The position numbers and the translations under genes were made by a program. 64,000 bases of DNA, from NCBI GenBank assembly GCA_033439265.1, contig JAVTVX010000009.1:485609-549608 (forward strand). Reading direction: 5' to 3'. Below the pieces are notes generated by a model. It worked only from the letters and a program-made list of their open reading frames with translations, searched no databases and was not told where the DNA came from. The DNA is from Dillenia suffruticosa. Its lineage: Eukaryota; Streptophyta; Magnoliopsida; Dilleniales; Dilleniaceae. Of this stretch, positions 12,563-26,367 are shown in pieces (position 1 is the first letter of the stretch; every line of letters starts with the position of its first letter).

Positions 12563-12606
<44 letters not shown>
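12563..12606. repeat. GA microsatellite upstream of the TPD1-like gene
   Basis: Near-perfect GA dinucleotide run of over twenty units, about 0.95 kb upstream of the TPD1-like start codon. It marks the outer edge of a kilobase rich in short GAGAGA tracts. Confidence 0.85.
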
Positions 12607-12608
<2 letters not shown>

Positions 12609-13646
12609 GTGGGTGGGTGTCTCTGTAAAAAGAGAATGAATGTAGGTGTGGGGAGTGGGAAGACGAGTATTTATAGTGAGATCAGGTGATTTGTAGGTTA
12701 GTAGATTTTGATATTCGGGTATCGGGGGTTAGTTTGGTAATTTCAATACACTAACGATGGTTAAATGTGCACACGTGGCGGTGGGGTTGGGGAATTTAGA
12801 AAGGAATGAAATGAATGCAATTTGGTTTGGAGCGTGCAACTCATTTTTGTCTTTTTCTTCTTCATTAATTATTTATTCTTAATTAACTAACTATAATCTT
12901 TCTTTAATTTTCTTTGGATCACCGATAAATTTGTCGGTTTATTCGGATTAATTGAGGAACAGCCGAGAAGGTTCACAATTTTATTATTAACATGTAATTG
13001 AGTATTGAAAACACGACCAGAGCTCCTTAGTAGTCATCTTCTTCACAGGGCACCTCTTCTCCCTTGCAAAGGATATTTGACAATTCAGATCACTAAAATC
13101 AACCAAATCCTCCTTTTTGGGTTTTAGGAGAGGAGCGACTTCCCTCTGTTGGACTCTTGCTCCTTGGGAGTGTCTGCCATTATGCTATGATGCCACGTCA
13201 CTTTGTACAGGTGGGTCCCCTTTTCTTTTTACACTTGATCTACAAAGCTCCACCCCTCCTACTCTCAGCTTAGGTTTAACTCGCATTGAATAAGAAAGGA
13301 ATTTGCTTTGCCTATGGAGTTGTAATAATTTTGAGTCATATAAACTTTTTAATGAGAAGCAACCTCAACTTAACTTCAGCTTATCTGGCTTCACATTTAT
13401 CTTATATTATTTTACATGAAATAATTTTTAACTAAAGTGAGATATCATTTTATAATAATATAAAAGTCTGCAGATAATAATCAAAATTTGAACCATCTGC
13501 GGATAATAAAAATTTCAGTGCAATTTGATCCCTAAGCGAGCCCGATCTAGCCGACCCCCGAACTTCACAGAGTGCATTGGCAACAGATCCACAAATACAA
13601 ACCAATACACAAATTGACAGCAAGACCATTTTATAAAGCCTCTAAA

Positions 13647-13672
13647 ATATATATATATATATATATATATAT
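13647..13672. repeat. TA microsatellite
   Basis: A pure run of about a dozen TA units in the MORC 3' flank. No function is suggested by its context. Confidence 0.85.
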
Positions 13673-14026
13673 CCAATTTTTGAACTACATGTCTTGTTTA
13701 GCTTCTCATTATACATCATAATGTCCATCCATCTCAACTACACAGCCAACAAGATCAATGGATTTCATAACCTTCTTGTGCAAGCAAAATGTGGATTATG
13801 ATCTGGGGAGAAAATTCAGTTGGAGGGGGGTGGGGGGGGGGGAATACAAAAGAAGCCTACTTAGCTTAACCAATCAAAGAATGGCGATTCCTAGGGCCAC
13901 AGCCAGTCACCAGGATGATTCAAAAGTATGTACAAAATTTGGTGGGGCAAATAAAAGGTCTTCATCTCAAATGTCAACTGCAACGATGATACAGAATGTC
14001 GCTACAAGAGCTCCTAGCGCCCTGCT

Positions 14027-17000
14027 TCAACTAGAAGACTTAATCCTCTCTAGCAGCCTCACCTTGTCAAGCAAATCCTGGATGGTATTAGATGCATCCT
14101 AGAGCAACAAAAACAATGTAAAAAGTCACATGATGTACTAATAAGAAATATACGATAGGTAAATCCAATGCCATGAACAATTACCTTCAATTTCTTTCTC
14201 AAGTTGTCCTCCTCGGTGTCTCTTCGTTCCCTCTCTTCAGAGAAGATATCAATGAGGCTTTCCTGTTCCTTGTTTAATCCTTCAATTTTCTGCTTTGCCT
14301 CCTGGAGCTGAACAAAGAGAATGAAACACATGGTCAAATTTACAAGGAACTAGATGGACTAACTAATGGGCTTATAGAAGGCTGTTGTTTCATGCCAATC
14401 TTCACCACCAAAACAATTCTATCGCATATGTGCCTCGCCCAATAGACTTGCTAATAGTTAATTCCACCTACATGCTAACAATGAGGTCTCACTTGCAACT
14501 ATTCTCGACTAAAGGGTGGCAAAGCAGTCTGTGGGTGTTGGCACATTCAAAATTTTAGCATAAGTGTGAGTAGGTTTAAGTGGGTTCTAATGTCTCAACG
14601 GCCATAGGAGTGTACCTGATTTTCAAGTGACGCGCATCTATCTCTTTCATACTGCAGCTCATGTAGTAAATCACCTAAGATTTCATCATCCCTCCTCTTC
14701 AATCTAACAAAGACAAAGAAAGAATTGAACTGTAAGAACACTCGGGTCAAAGAACATCTAATAAGTAAAAATCAAGGAGAACGAAACTATTCTATTAGAA
14801 CAAGGTTACCACCTTTCCTTCAATAAGCGGTTCTCTTCCTTCAGCTGCTCTAAAGTGTCTGAGGTGGCGTTTGAAGAGGGATCTTCAATTTCATTACCAA
14901 TAGAACCCTGAGATTTTAATAAAAAAGCATTTTAAAACATGCCAGAAACATAAAGGCAAAAAATGAAGGAAAAGAAAGAATCAGCAGGTGGATCTACAGC
15001 CTCAGTAAGCTACCATTTTACCATTTTACCATTCACCATATTTGTACCAAAAGTCGAGAGTGAGAGAGAGAGAGAGGGGTCATTCCTTTGGGAAAAAAAA
15101 TTAGAAGTTATCAATTATAATATACTATTGATCTGCCCTTCACCAATTGATGACTACTGATATCCTATACCTTTGACAGAGTTGCAAGTGAACCTTGATT
15201 TCTCAAAGACCTGGTGACAGGGGATGCCTGATGACCACCATTTACCAATTCATCAGGAAGACGTGTCTGTCCCTCACCATCACTTGCACCCTCTGATGGC
15301 GACAGTCGCTCAGGAGAGTCTTGTCTATTACCAGGTTTTGTAGTTTTCTTTGTCAGACTTCCAACCTTATCATTCATGTGTCCGTTTTCATGTGTGTTGC
15401 CCACTCTTTTCGAAGATCTCTTGGAATCTCTATGCAACTCCTGATTTGAATGTGTAAACTTCTCTGAATTTGCAGGGAGTGCTCTGCTACTTGATCCCAT
15501 ACCTTTCTTTTGAGTTTTCTTTGAGGATCGTGAATTAAAATCAGGAGATGATTCTAGAAATAAATGACAAGTGAGCAACATATAACAACAATATAGATTA
15601 AAAAACACAAAATTCAAGACTAGAGAGGTACAAAAATGCAAGAAAACTGCAAGTGCATGGTACCTCTGTCTGAAGAATCAAGTAATTTTGTGTTCCGCCT
15701 GGGAGCATAACCAATCAAATGACAGTTTGTTGACCTGAAGGAAGCAGAATGAGTTAATAAAATAAACATCAGGCAAGAAGGACGAGGAGGAGAGGGAGAA
15801 GAAGAAAATGAAAGAAGATACCAGTATGTCTTCTGCATTTGCACTAATCGAGCTTCAAGCCTTGAAAGCACTGTTGTGCGTTCAAAACCTTGTTTATCAT
15901 GAGCTGGTTCGACAAAATTTGCTTCCAGGACACCTAGGACCAAATAAAAGTGTGTCAGGATGGATAAATGCCAGAAAATATACAGAAACCTTGTGAGTTT
16001 AACCAAGAAGCAAAACCTATGACACCACGACCATCACTTCCTGCTGCATTCCACACCCTCCAAAATGGCTGAAAGAGAAATAAAAATCTACATTAGAAAT
16101 TTCGAAAGACAGGAAACTCAAAAGTACTGGCATGAAAGCTCAACTAAAAGCCCCCAACAATCACCAAGAGATGACATGCTATGCTATCCTAACGTAATAA
16201 TTTTGTAAAGCACATAATGCCAGAGGTATAACAGTTGACTTTGATGACAAGTTCCAAGAATACACTATTATGATAAACTTCATAGGGCTTGGGTCTAGGC
16301 AAACCATCTTACAAATGGAAAAAGGTGGTTCAGCATTTCCTTTGTAAGAGTCCAGAAAGACATTTTCATGAATAGTAGGATTTAAAGTAGTATACAAGCA
16401 GTTACTTTGTTAGGACAATGACAACTTGTTACTTTCAATTAGGCTGAGAATCAGAAGTCACAAAGATTCAAAGAAAAATTGAAGAGAAGAATGAAGGAAA
16501 GAAGAAAAACCTTGATGAGTCGATTCTTGTGGTATACGTTAAATCCTTGAACATCAATATGGAATTTGGCATCCTTCACAAAACCCATCGTCACAACAGC
16601 AACCATCTGATGTACCAAGATGAATTCAATCAGTACTAGTTAATATTCAGAACAGGTAAAATGTTTAAAATAGCACTCAAAAAGAAAAAACATTACATTA
16701 AGATCCTTTGGAACCCTATCGGCTCCAGGTTGTGGTCGGTATGTAACCTCTTGAGTCAACATCAAATCATTCACTATGTTGTGGTGCTCTACATCTTTTC
16801 CTCGAAGAATGATACGAAATCCAGGAGGAAGCCTGAGATAGAGAATTGAAGCATAACTCTGGGAATTGAAAGGATTAAAAAATGTTAAGATCATAAAAAG
16901 ATAAGAAACCCATATGTATATATTCACATATACGCACACGCATGTGTGCGCACACACATATGAAGAAAATTATATTACAAAGGATGTATATACAAAAACA

Positions 17001-20000
17001 AGTGAGGTGAAAACATTCTCACAAGATATCAAAAAGAGAAACAATCAACTGAATAGGACATTCCATTCCCCATTAATATCTCTAGAAGAATAGCACCTAA
17101 AAGGTCCCATGACTAAAATGCCAAAAGAACAATCTCAAGCCAAAAAAAACTGCATTGAACGAAGATATTGGTCCATGAAAGGCCAATCAATCATCTGAAA
17201 AAATAAACATAAACCGCCATCATAAAACAACCCCAAAAAATTTAGCATCCTTATGAACACCAGAACTCTTTTTAACTCAAAAAATAAGAATTCCTCTTGA
17301 GTACACTGCACCACACTAGATAGAAAAAAATAAAATTGTCCAGAATTGTCAAAAGACATACTCACTCCACATCACAGAGGCTGACGGGAATTCTAATTTT
17401 GGAGACATATTAGATACAGCACCTTCTACCTAAACACAATCCACTCAGACATGGGACTTGATATAGCAAGTAGCCATTGTGGACCATTCTAGTTACTTCT
17501 GATTCAAAGAGTAATCTTATCAAACAAAACCATTTCTCAACTTGTTTAAGATGCAGATGTAAACTACAGGGCCTACACAGGTGTTCCATCAATGGCAGCA
17601 AGATAATTGAACTTGGAAACTAGTGAGTGATAAGAATAGTCCTTTTAAAACCAACTAGAATTAGTAAATGCACTACATGGCCCCCGGCACGCGTGTGCGC
17701 GCGGGGGGGGGGAGAGTGTGATGAAGAGAATTTTTTTTGGTGATTAAAGTGGAAAGTTATCAAAATGTACCTGATATAATATGTTCATCCCCAAACATGT
17801 CCTTTATGATATATTTGAGGGGAAAAAAAAAACACACTTCCTCAATATTTAAGGGTATTATTGGAACAGAAAACCTAACATGTTCTCTCAGATAATCAAA
17901 TAAATAAATGTCTCCAGCAAGAATATTAAAATAGTTTCCAATCAAGGGAAGCTATTCACAAATTTTACTACCCAACTTCAAGTCTAAACAGTGGCCAGAT
18001 TTCAATTTTTTTTTTCTTTCCCTCATCTTCATGCAAATTGATTTTAACCCCATTTTCATCAGACAAAGATATTCTGTAAAAACTTTGCCCAATATGCCTG
18101 CTAAGATTATCCAACAATTTGCAAACAATAGCACAGAACTCAGTTAAGATTAGATGCTAACACCAAGCAGAAGCTCAAATAAAGCTTGCAAAAAGCAAAA
18201 TATAACTTTTCAGGATATCTGCAAATGTCCGCAAAAGTAGGCAGAAAGGTTCAGCTAAAGAAAAATATTCACCATAGGAACATTGGCACTAAGCAAATGA
18301 TGGTATATTTACCCTCAATGAATGTCGATATGTCAAGAAGTGCTTTGAATTTGGGTACTGTTTTGCCATTTGTATATTCTTCTCATCCCTGTTAACACCC
18401 CTAATTTGAATGTCCTACAAAATAAAGCATCATAAGAGCATTAACACAGCAAAGACTTCTAATAGATGTATAACTGTACAGTCTCTGAATCAGGAAGATG
18501 ATTTCTTAGAAGTTCAGAGTAAGACTTCCAATAGACCTACATGTGGGTCCGCATCAAAATCAAGCTCGCACAGTCCTTGGTCATCTTCCCACAAATTGTA
18601 TATGATAATACGTGTACCCTGATCTTTCATCGTGTGGAACTATACAGAATCAAAACAACAATGAAACACATTAAAGAGTATGCAGACCATGCACTAATTT
18701 TTTAAAAGTGAAACAAGAAGACAACTAGAGTGGAAGTCAGAAAAATCACACAATAACATGGACAACATGACAAAACAAAAGCGGGGAAAAAAGGAAAAGC
18801 AGAACATATTACTCAGAATTCATGGTATTTTGGAATTTTTGAAACAATTACATAATTGGGTTTGACTACTGTTCTATTAGTTGGATTTTCTTATAAATTA
18901 GGTATTAGATTTTTGTGCTAAACACATGCTTAATTATTCAATGATTATGGAATATAGATTAGTGGATTATCTCATTCGTAAATGAGGCAATATTGATAGT
19001 ACTTTCCAATAGTAGTCTTCTGTATTGTAATATGAAAGCTACATATTTTTATTAGACTCTGACAAAGTCATCAATAACTCAAATTGGACCTCTACCATTT
19101 TTATGATGGCATCAAATACAATTGAGCATTGTTTTATGATAGCATTAGGGGGATGCCCTACTGAGTTTGGTAGGGCCTCATATGGTGTAGGTCTGTGGAA
19201 GTGGATTAGTAGAGTTTGGACATAGTTTTTGTTACTTAGTTAGATTTCAGGTTGGAAAGGGTGAACGAGTTCTGCTTTGGAAGGATGTTTGGCGTGGTAA
19301 GACAGATACAAAAAAAAAAATTCTGATTTGTACAGGCTAGCCAGATTCAACAAAAGGGTGGTTGGCGACTATGTTCATGTGATGGGTGATGTTTCTTTGC
19401 ATTGGGATGTTGCTTTCTTTCATAATATGAATGATTGGGAATTGCCTAGAGTTCTTGAGTTTTTTGCTTTGTTGCAAAGCAGAATTTGAGTGTTAATATG
19501 GCAAATTCTGTTTGGTGGCCCAGAAGGAAGGAACGACAGTGTAGCATGAAGTCATTTTTTCCTCTTTTACAGGCTAATGCTCCTACAGTTGGTAATACTC
19601 ATTTCCCCCGGAAATGGATTTGGAAGGTGCAGGCCCCTCTCCAAGTTTCTTTCTTTAGGTGGAAGGTCGTGTGAAAAAGTATTCTTACTCTAGATAGTTT
19701 ACAAGGTTCTTGTGAAGGGGTATATGCACAAATGTGAGGCGGAATCCGTTCGTCATCTTCTATCACATTGGCCGTGGATAAGAAAGTTATGGAACATAGT
19801 TTTGGGTTTTCTTGGATGTTCATGGGTGCTGGCAGGACTTGGTCATATTTTCCGACATATAAGGCGAAGACAAGGCTTTTAGCAGTGGCTCCTTGGCTAT
19901 TTTTTGGCTTGTGCCGCACAAACACAATACTAGAGGATTTGAGGGTAGAGGGAGTTCTACGGATTCTTTGAAGGCTAAGTGGTTATCCACTTTTACTTTT

Positions 20001-23000
20001 TGGGCTACGTAGCCGTAGCGCTTTTGTCTTGCTTTGAATTATTAACTTTGTAAGTTTTCATTTGGCACCCCCTTAATGCCTCTGATAAAGTTTTTATTCA
20101 TAAAAAATGTAAATACATTTTAAAAAATAAATACAATTCCCCCAACCCCACAGAGTTGAGTTTATATATCTAACCGTGAATGGAAGAGATTTAGTTCAAA
20201 GACTAAGAGCAAAACCTACCTGCCCAAGAAGATCCGATTCGCTAGTAAATGGAGACCACTGAATTATTGTCTCCAAATTACTGTTCCAGTCAACCAAGGA
20301 CGATCGCATCAACTTCTTCCATTCACCAATGCATTTCTCATAGTCAAGCTATTCAATTAACAAGAACAAGACTGGGAGTTAGATGGTGCCACATATGTAA
20401 ATATTTGAATTGCATTCTAGGATCAAATATAAAAAGTCATAACTAAATATCTGGCTAGAACTGCTTTCTGTTAAGGTGAAAGGAATTATATTTTCACATC
20501 TACCCACAGAGAGAACTCTATTTTCACATCTAACCATACATAAAACACATAAAAATATGCCAACCTTTCAAACTGAAATCAAATGGACAAAAGTTCATCG
20601 CATTACGTAGACAACTAATGCTAAAAATCTCATTTTTTGCACTACTTATCCTTGGTGCCTGTCAGAAATTACAACTCACCTCCTCGAGTTAATGGTGATA
20701 ACAGAACTGTAAGATTCCTGTGAGACAAACAGATTTTAGCATCTCATTTTTATACATACATTCTAATACAAAACCATTTGTCTTGTTCACTCATTTTGTT
20801 CATGTTCCCCTTCCTCTAAGCATTTTTGCAGAAAGAAGGGGTGCATGCCAGCACCACTACCTACAACACTCTTCCATGACAGACATCTTGCCTCAGTCTC
20901 AAGAAACCCCTTCCCAAACCACAAACATTATGTGTTATGCTCTGGAGAAAATATTATTCTTATTCCTCCATGATTGGACTGTTAAGTCATACACAGCATT
21001 GAAACCAAAGCACTACAATCTACCTGAATTATTAGCTTGCCACATTATAAGATTTTGCCATCCGCTAGAACATATTTTTGTAAAAATTACAACCCATTCT
21101 TTAGGCTATAAATCATGTGATTGACCACCAAAGGAAGAAGAGTTAAGCACTGCTATCACTCCCCAAGTTTTGCATCCACGAGCAGAAGTCAGCATACAAG
21201 TTGAGTCCATCAATAGCTGCAGCACTGGGGCATCGTGATTAAAAAAGAAATAAAATTGCGAAAGCTGGGTTTTCGCTGGATACAACTAGCTTTTCATTTC
21301 AATAAAAATTGTGCTTTGCCTATCAATGAAGAATGAATGAGGAAATATATATTAACTGGTTTCTTTGGCTATAACATTGCAGAGACTTCTTTTTGAAATT
21401 GTTAAACAACAGCTTTTATCAATAGCATTTAACATGTTGGAGTTGGTAAATTGGGGAAAACATAACATACAACTCAAGAGTATGATAATGCAGTGCTTCA
21501 ATGAAATGGGGGCAATTTAGCCTGTTAGAACACTTCTGAATTGGTTGACAGCCACTCATTCAGAGTCTCAAGTATGAAAAAGCAATGAGAGAAAATTAAA
21601 CGATGTCTCCCATGAATGTAATCTATTCATTAGACAAGTCTTATTTCTTGGTGTGCATACCCCATGCATTCAACTTATCTTATATTGTCTTGTCAATACA
21701 ATCAGTGAGTCATAGTCCTTATCACCATGCTAATAAATCTGACCAGTGCAAGTCCATGATGCACTAAGAAAAAAATGGCATTAATATAGGCCTAAGATCT
21801 CATACACTACTTAGCAAAATCAGCTAAGGAACTAAATAAAAAAAAATACAATATGCAGCCTGTGATCTCCTTTTCTGTTACTCAATTCCTCTTGCAAAGA
21901 GCCACAATCTAAACTATCCAGCAGAAGATCTTCAATAACCAATAGAAAATGTAAAAACAAATATTCCACTAAAGGTGCTTACCATTGGAACTATTATGTC
22001 TTCCTTTCCCGTGCTCCTCAAAAAAGTGTAAGACAGCAATCCAATGCTTTGAGTGGACCTAAAACATCCAAGTATACCATTTATCAATCCAGATAGCCAA
22101 GTGTCAAACTGAGCGTCAGAAAATAACCAAAATATTCACAAATGAACAAGAAAAACGAAGTCAGAGATATTGGTAATATCTTGATCATTATTGGCACTAA
22201 AAGCAAGGTTAAACTTTCATCAAATTCAGATAAAATGAAGAGAGAAAACAAGAGAAGAATTTTCATGCTACAGTGCTAGCTTACAATGAGCATGTACAAG
22301 GAACACAGAATTTGTATTGTTTTTTATCTATGAAAGAGGTTCGGAGGAAGAATAGTTGCGAAATAAATATGCAACCCCCCAACCAGAGAGAGAGAGAGAG
22401 AGAGATGCTTGTTTGTAAAGCAAAGTTCGGTATTTTGTTGGTTGGGGTGGCACCATCAGAGAAATTTGGCTTCCTGAACATTATACCCCCACTCTGGCAT
22501 TATATTAACAAATCCTTGAAGACTTAATTTTCAGCGTTAGCACATAGAAGAATCAAAAATATATATAGAAAAACCTTTTCCCATTTGTTCCACGGCAACG
22601 TGAGAACACTATAACGTCTGCTCCAAGCCTCATGGTACTTGTCTTAAAACCATTTCCATCTGATTCAAAAAAAAAAAAAAAAAGAGGAGGAAAAAAGAGT
22701 ACATAGACATGTTTCATAACTAATTTTAAAACCAGAAACAAGTAGCAAAACATTGGAATGGTATATAGTATCCTGTAGGATGGTAACTCACATTGACCAA
22801 TTGTGTTTGCAGATTTGCTCTTTGCAGAGTACCCAAGAGACATGCAATGTCGCATTTTTTCTGGATCCATACCACCTCCATTGTCTGCAAAGAGCAAGTC
22901 AGCATAAGCATAGGTGAATAACATCTAAGAAATTGGTCTATCTGCTCTAACCCCCCCCCCCCCCAAAAAAAAGTACAAACCTGCCAATAGAAACAACACA

Positions 23001-26000
23001 CATGTTAAGATTTGTCAGATGCCAACCCCAAAAGCATCTACTCTAACTGCTTAGGATTTGTACAGACCACCTAAATTATCATGTTCTAAATATCTTGACT
23101 AACGATTCATTCAACCAACACACAAGAATAGCCACTTTCTCTTCTGCTTACCAAAAAGCAGACATCCTAATCATAGTTCTTTTTTTAATAGAAATGCGAT
23201 TTATTAAAGCAGATCCTAGAGTTCCAGACCCGTATAGTTTAGCTAGAACACAAGTTAAATCACTCTGTCACGGGGCTGCTAAGTGGGGAAAACCTACTCC
23301 CCTGGCCTTAAACGGTATATTTATTCCCCTTAGGTCCATACTTCCTTTTGAACCACTATCTTACAGGAGCTACTTTTCCGAGGCCCGTTCCAGACATTTC
23401 TTTTTTGCCCTTTTTAGCCCCCCTCAGTTTGACCATTGAAAAAAAGAAAATTTAGCTAATATTTCAGAGGAGGAATCTCACAAATTTTCAGAATCAGCAA
23501 TTATGCCAGAAGAATTCTAAAGGGGAACCAAAGTTAAACCATACAAACAGCTGCAGCTGGAATATCATATTGCCATTGGGTTCCCACAATATGATGACCA
23601 ATAATGTAACCAATATTTCAGTGTGTTCTTCACATATGACCATCGGAGAGAGAGAGAGAGAGAGAGAGAGATTAATACCTTCAATCAGCAACATTCTACT
23701 CTTGTCTTTCTTGTTTATAAGCATATTAACATTAACAAAAGAAGCTCCATGGCATACCTATCACCAAAATGCGTAATAGATATGTGAGTATAAACAAGGT
23801 AAAACTCAGGCAAGGTTCCAAACACTAAAGCAATTACCTCATCCAATGCATTGTCCAAAAGCTCTGCAAAAGCTGCACATCAGCATATAGAACAATACTT
23901 AGCAGATTCATATCTGTTCCGTAATCAGAATAGGAAGGCATTTGATATTGACAATAGCTAAGGAGTAACAAGCTAATACTATCAAGTATTTTACCTCCAA
24001 GAGCCCACTTGTGACTCGTTGCATTGGAATGAAGAAACTTAGGATGAACCCTAACATGATCCATACCGGCTATAAGCACGAAAGAACGGTTAGCAGATAA
24101 TATTACAAGCAGTAACAGTGTAGCGGCAATGGATATGAAAAGGGCAACTAAACACATATAAAGCAATACAATATGGACAGATATGATTACATGGACATCC
24201 ATATAAGTTCAAGAAACGCAACAGAAAAGACAATCCAGCAGCACTCAGTGGAAAGGTGCCAGGTATGGTACTTCAGGGTCACAAATGAATGTGGAGTCCA
24301 TATACCTACCCACTACCCAATTGGTATAAAACTCATTGAGAACTCTAAACAAATACTCACAGATTACATCCTCGAAGACCTTGAAAAAGAAATAGAAAAC
24401 CATCTGAATATGGGCCTTTATCCCCCACCAAAACCAAAACTACTCCCCGAATTTCATCCCTCCCAAAGGGTCTCTTTAGCCAAGATGCTCTAAAGTTCTC
24501 GATAGGAAATTAATCAATCCCTATGATAACATGGCGAGCCCAATCCTCCTCGGTGTATAAGTCCCTATAAAAACTCTTTCATTTTCAGGATGCAGGTAAT
24601 CATAAGAATAAGGTAATAGAAGTATAACTTCATACTTTTACCTATCACCCATTGTCAAATAACTCATAGAAGATTTTAAACATATCCTGAAATATGGCAT
24701 CACGAAAATCCAGAAAGAAAGTAACGAAAATCCTGAAAGAAAGTAAGGGTAAAACCATGAAGACCAGGGGCCTTATCACTATCAAAGCGAAAGACTGGTC
24801 CACAATCTCTTTCCTCTCAAAAAGATTCTTTACTAAAGAGGCTCTAAATCTCTGGATACCAATCAACAGTTTCAATTATAGGATGCTATTTATCCACCTC
24901 CACAACCAGATTCGTAAAGAAATTGGTGCCAATTTCCACAACGGAGACGGGATTCATAGTAACATTTCCCATCTCATTCTCTAACTCTCTTATGAAGATC
25001 CTTTGCCTCGTACCATCAGCAACCTGATGGAAGAACCAAATTTTCGTAGACAGCAAAATAAACCGTCAGAAGAGAAGAATGTACATAACTCTTAAGTATT
25101 TAGGGTGTTGCATACAAACGGACTAGGGCAGTAAAAGAAAAAGGGAGTAAGGAGCCGTCAGAAGTCATTATCAAGAATCTTCAATAATCAGATGGCATAA
25201 ACCCGCAAGGGCTGATTGCATGCAGCAAAAAGCAAGCAACACCGAAAAATCCAACAAGAAGTGATTTTATCATAAACCACAGGAAGAAACTGCATAACAC
25301 AATTCATAAAAACCCATGTGCAAACAATACTGTCACTTTACCAAATTGTCAAATCCAAGCAATCCTACACGCCAACTCGCATCAAGCCCACTGCTTACTC
25401 GTACCCAAAAAAGAACAAGAACCAATGCCTATGATTATCACCAATATAGCAAGAACAATCCAACACCCTAAAACTGGCAAAATACTTAGTACCAAAAACA
25501 ATTGACACTTAGATGGAAACATTAGACATGCAGTTGCTAATATCCATATTCTTATGTTATATTTCCAAAAAAGAAAAAAGAAAGAAAGAAAGAAAGAAAA
25601 AATCATGCATCAAATACAATGTAAGGAACACAGAAAAAAAATAATAAAAAATAAAAAATATCATGGTAAGGAAAAGAAAGATTACTAGAATAGGTATCCC
25701 AATGACCACTAGGAGCCCCTTCATAGTCACCGGCTTTCCAGAACTGCTTGCAACTCGAAGCCACCACTAGAGGCGGTTGAGGAACCGCCGCTAAAGGTAT
25801 TTCTTTATGAGGAAGAGGATCAAGAAAACCAACCGGCAAAACAACACCCAAATCCCCCAATTTCCTTTTCTTTTTGGGACGTCCATTAACTACCTCAGAA
25901 CCCAAAATATCTTCCTCGTCCGAATCATCGGAATCGTCAGAATCATCGGAATCGTCGCTACTGCTACTCAACGAAATAATGTTAACCGGATCAAAAGCCG

Positions 26001-26073
26001 AACCCCCACCAGAACTTGAATTCGGCGTAGGAAACCTCGGTTCTTCGGTTTCTAGCTTCACGACGGCGTCCAT
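14027..26073 (-). CDS. MORC: MORC family GHKL ATPase, 20 exons
   Basis: Twenty phase-consistent exons give 804 residues: 25686-26073, 23995-24069, 23838-23872, 23679-23757, 22792-22884, 22575-22659, 21983-22058, 20220-20348, 18541-18639, 18313-18414, 16697-16858, 16511-16606, 16017-16068, 15822-15933, 15664-15734, 15171-15553, 14813-14907, 14616-14703, 14185-14307, 14027-14098. The N-terminus has a Ser/Asp tract (about 35-54) and an NLS-like RPKKKRK (65-71). The GHKL core shows AELLDNALDE (Asn162, Mg-binding), DNGGGM (193-198) and SKSANTIGQYGNGFK. The S5-like half includes GYIG-type motifs up to GFNVYHKNRLIKPFWRVW. The end (about 680-790) is a charged coiled coil. Plant MORCs lack a CW finger and act in nuclear gene silencing and heterochromatin compaction, often with RdDM. 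Length and coiled coil suggest the MORC4/MORC7 side; this is inferred. Confidence 0.92.
19124..20128 (+). mobile_element. 5'-truncated L1-type LINE in a MORC intron
   Basis: Plus-strand frames give pieces of the C-terminal part of a plant L1 ORF2 (after the reverse transcriptase, in the zf-RVT region): DYVHVMGDVSLHWDVAFF; NDWELPRVLEFF; ANSVWWPRRKE; NTHFPRKWIWKVQAPLQVSFF; then HPLNASDKVFIHKK before an A-rich tail. The ten-base target duplication AAATACAATT lies at 19114-19123 and again at 20129-20138 directly after the tail. The insert is about 1 kb, carries several frameshifts and stops, and lies antisense to MORC between exons 8 and 9, well away from the splice sites. Confidence 0.85.
23165..23435. 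other. GC-richer patch in a MORC intron, possibly organellar DNA
   Basis: Between MORC exons 4 and 5 lies about 270 bases unlike the AT-rich intron around it: less AT, no simple repeats, and an open frame on the plus strand containing KWGKPTPLALNGIFIPL and EPLSYRSYFSEARSRHFF. The base texture is reminiscent of plant mitochondrial DNA, so an organelle-derived insertion (NUMT) is one explanation. I do not recognise the gene and could not confirm the origin. Confidence 0.25.
24200..24565 (-). mobile_element. L1 ORF2 fragment B in MORC intron 1
   Basis: Minus-strand frames give YTEEDWARHVIIGID, ENFRASWLKRPFGRDEIRGV, then a degraded GDKAPGPDGF-type block followed by EDVICEYLFRVLNEFYTNW and YMDSTFI. 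This is the start of an L1-type reverse transcriptase domain. It is broken by frameshifts and stops and sits next to fragment A, which encodes the same region, so there are two separate copies. Confidence 0.7.
24640..25070 (-). mobile_element. L1 ORF2 fragment A in MORC intron 1
   Basis: Minus-strand frames give RELENEMGNV, VVEVDK, HPIIETVDWYPEI, SDKAPGLHGFTLTFFQDF and RDAIFQDMFKIFYELFDNG, the conserved GDKAPGPDGF stretch of plant L1 reverse transcriptase with what normally precedes it. A short internal duplication ('aggattttcgt' and 'tggattttcgt') interrupts it. It is in the same orientation as MORC. Confidence 0.72.
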
Positions 26074-26336
26074 GGCGGTAGAATCGATTTCGAGCCCAAA
26101 TCCACACCCGAGTTGGTATTTATTTCATGTTTTCAGAATACGGATTTGAAATTAGTGCGGGTTTATATTCTAATATACCGAAAGAGTTCGTGGGAGCGGG
26201 TATTTCGCCACCGTTGGATTTTAAGGATCTCGAGATCCGGAATGAGTATTAGATTTCAACACGTCAGCTATTGTGGGCCCCGCGTCCTACCTAAAATTTA
26301 CCACCTTTTAGCGGTTTCCCATATTTGCAAATTACC

Positions 26337-26367
<31 letters not shown>

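Larger units (their letters stand above)
11636..14026. other. TPD1-like upstream region and MORC 3' flank
   Basis: Between two minus-strand genes. From 11636 to about 12610 the plus strand is studded with short GAGAGA tracts (CT-rich on the coding strand), as in a leader or promoter, ending in a long GA run at about 12563-12606. Farther on I see a TA run at about 13647-13672 and a G run near 13826-13841. The last few hundred bases before 14026 must hold the MORC 3' UTR. No other gene is supported; frames that cross the GA tracts are low-complexity artefacts. Confidence 0.55.
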
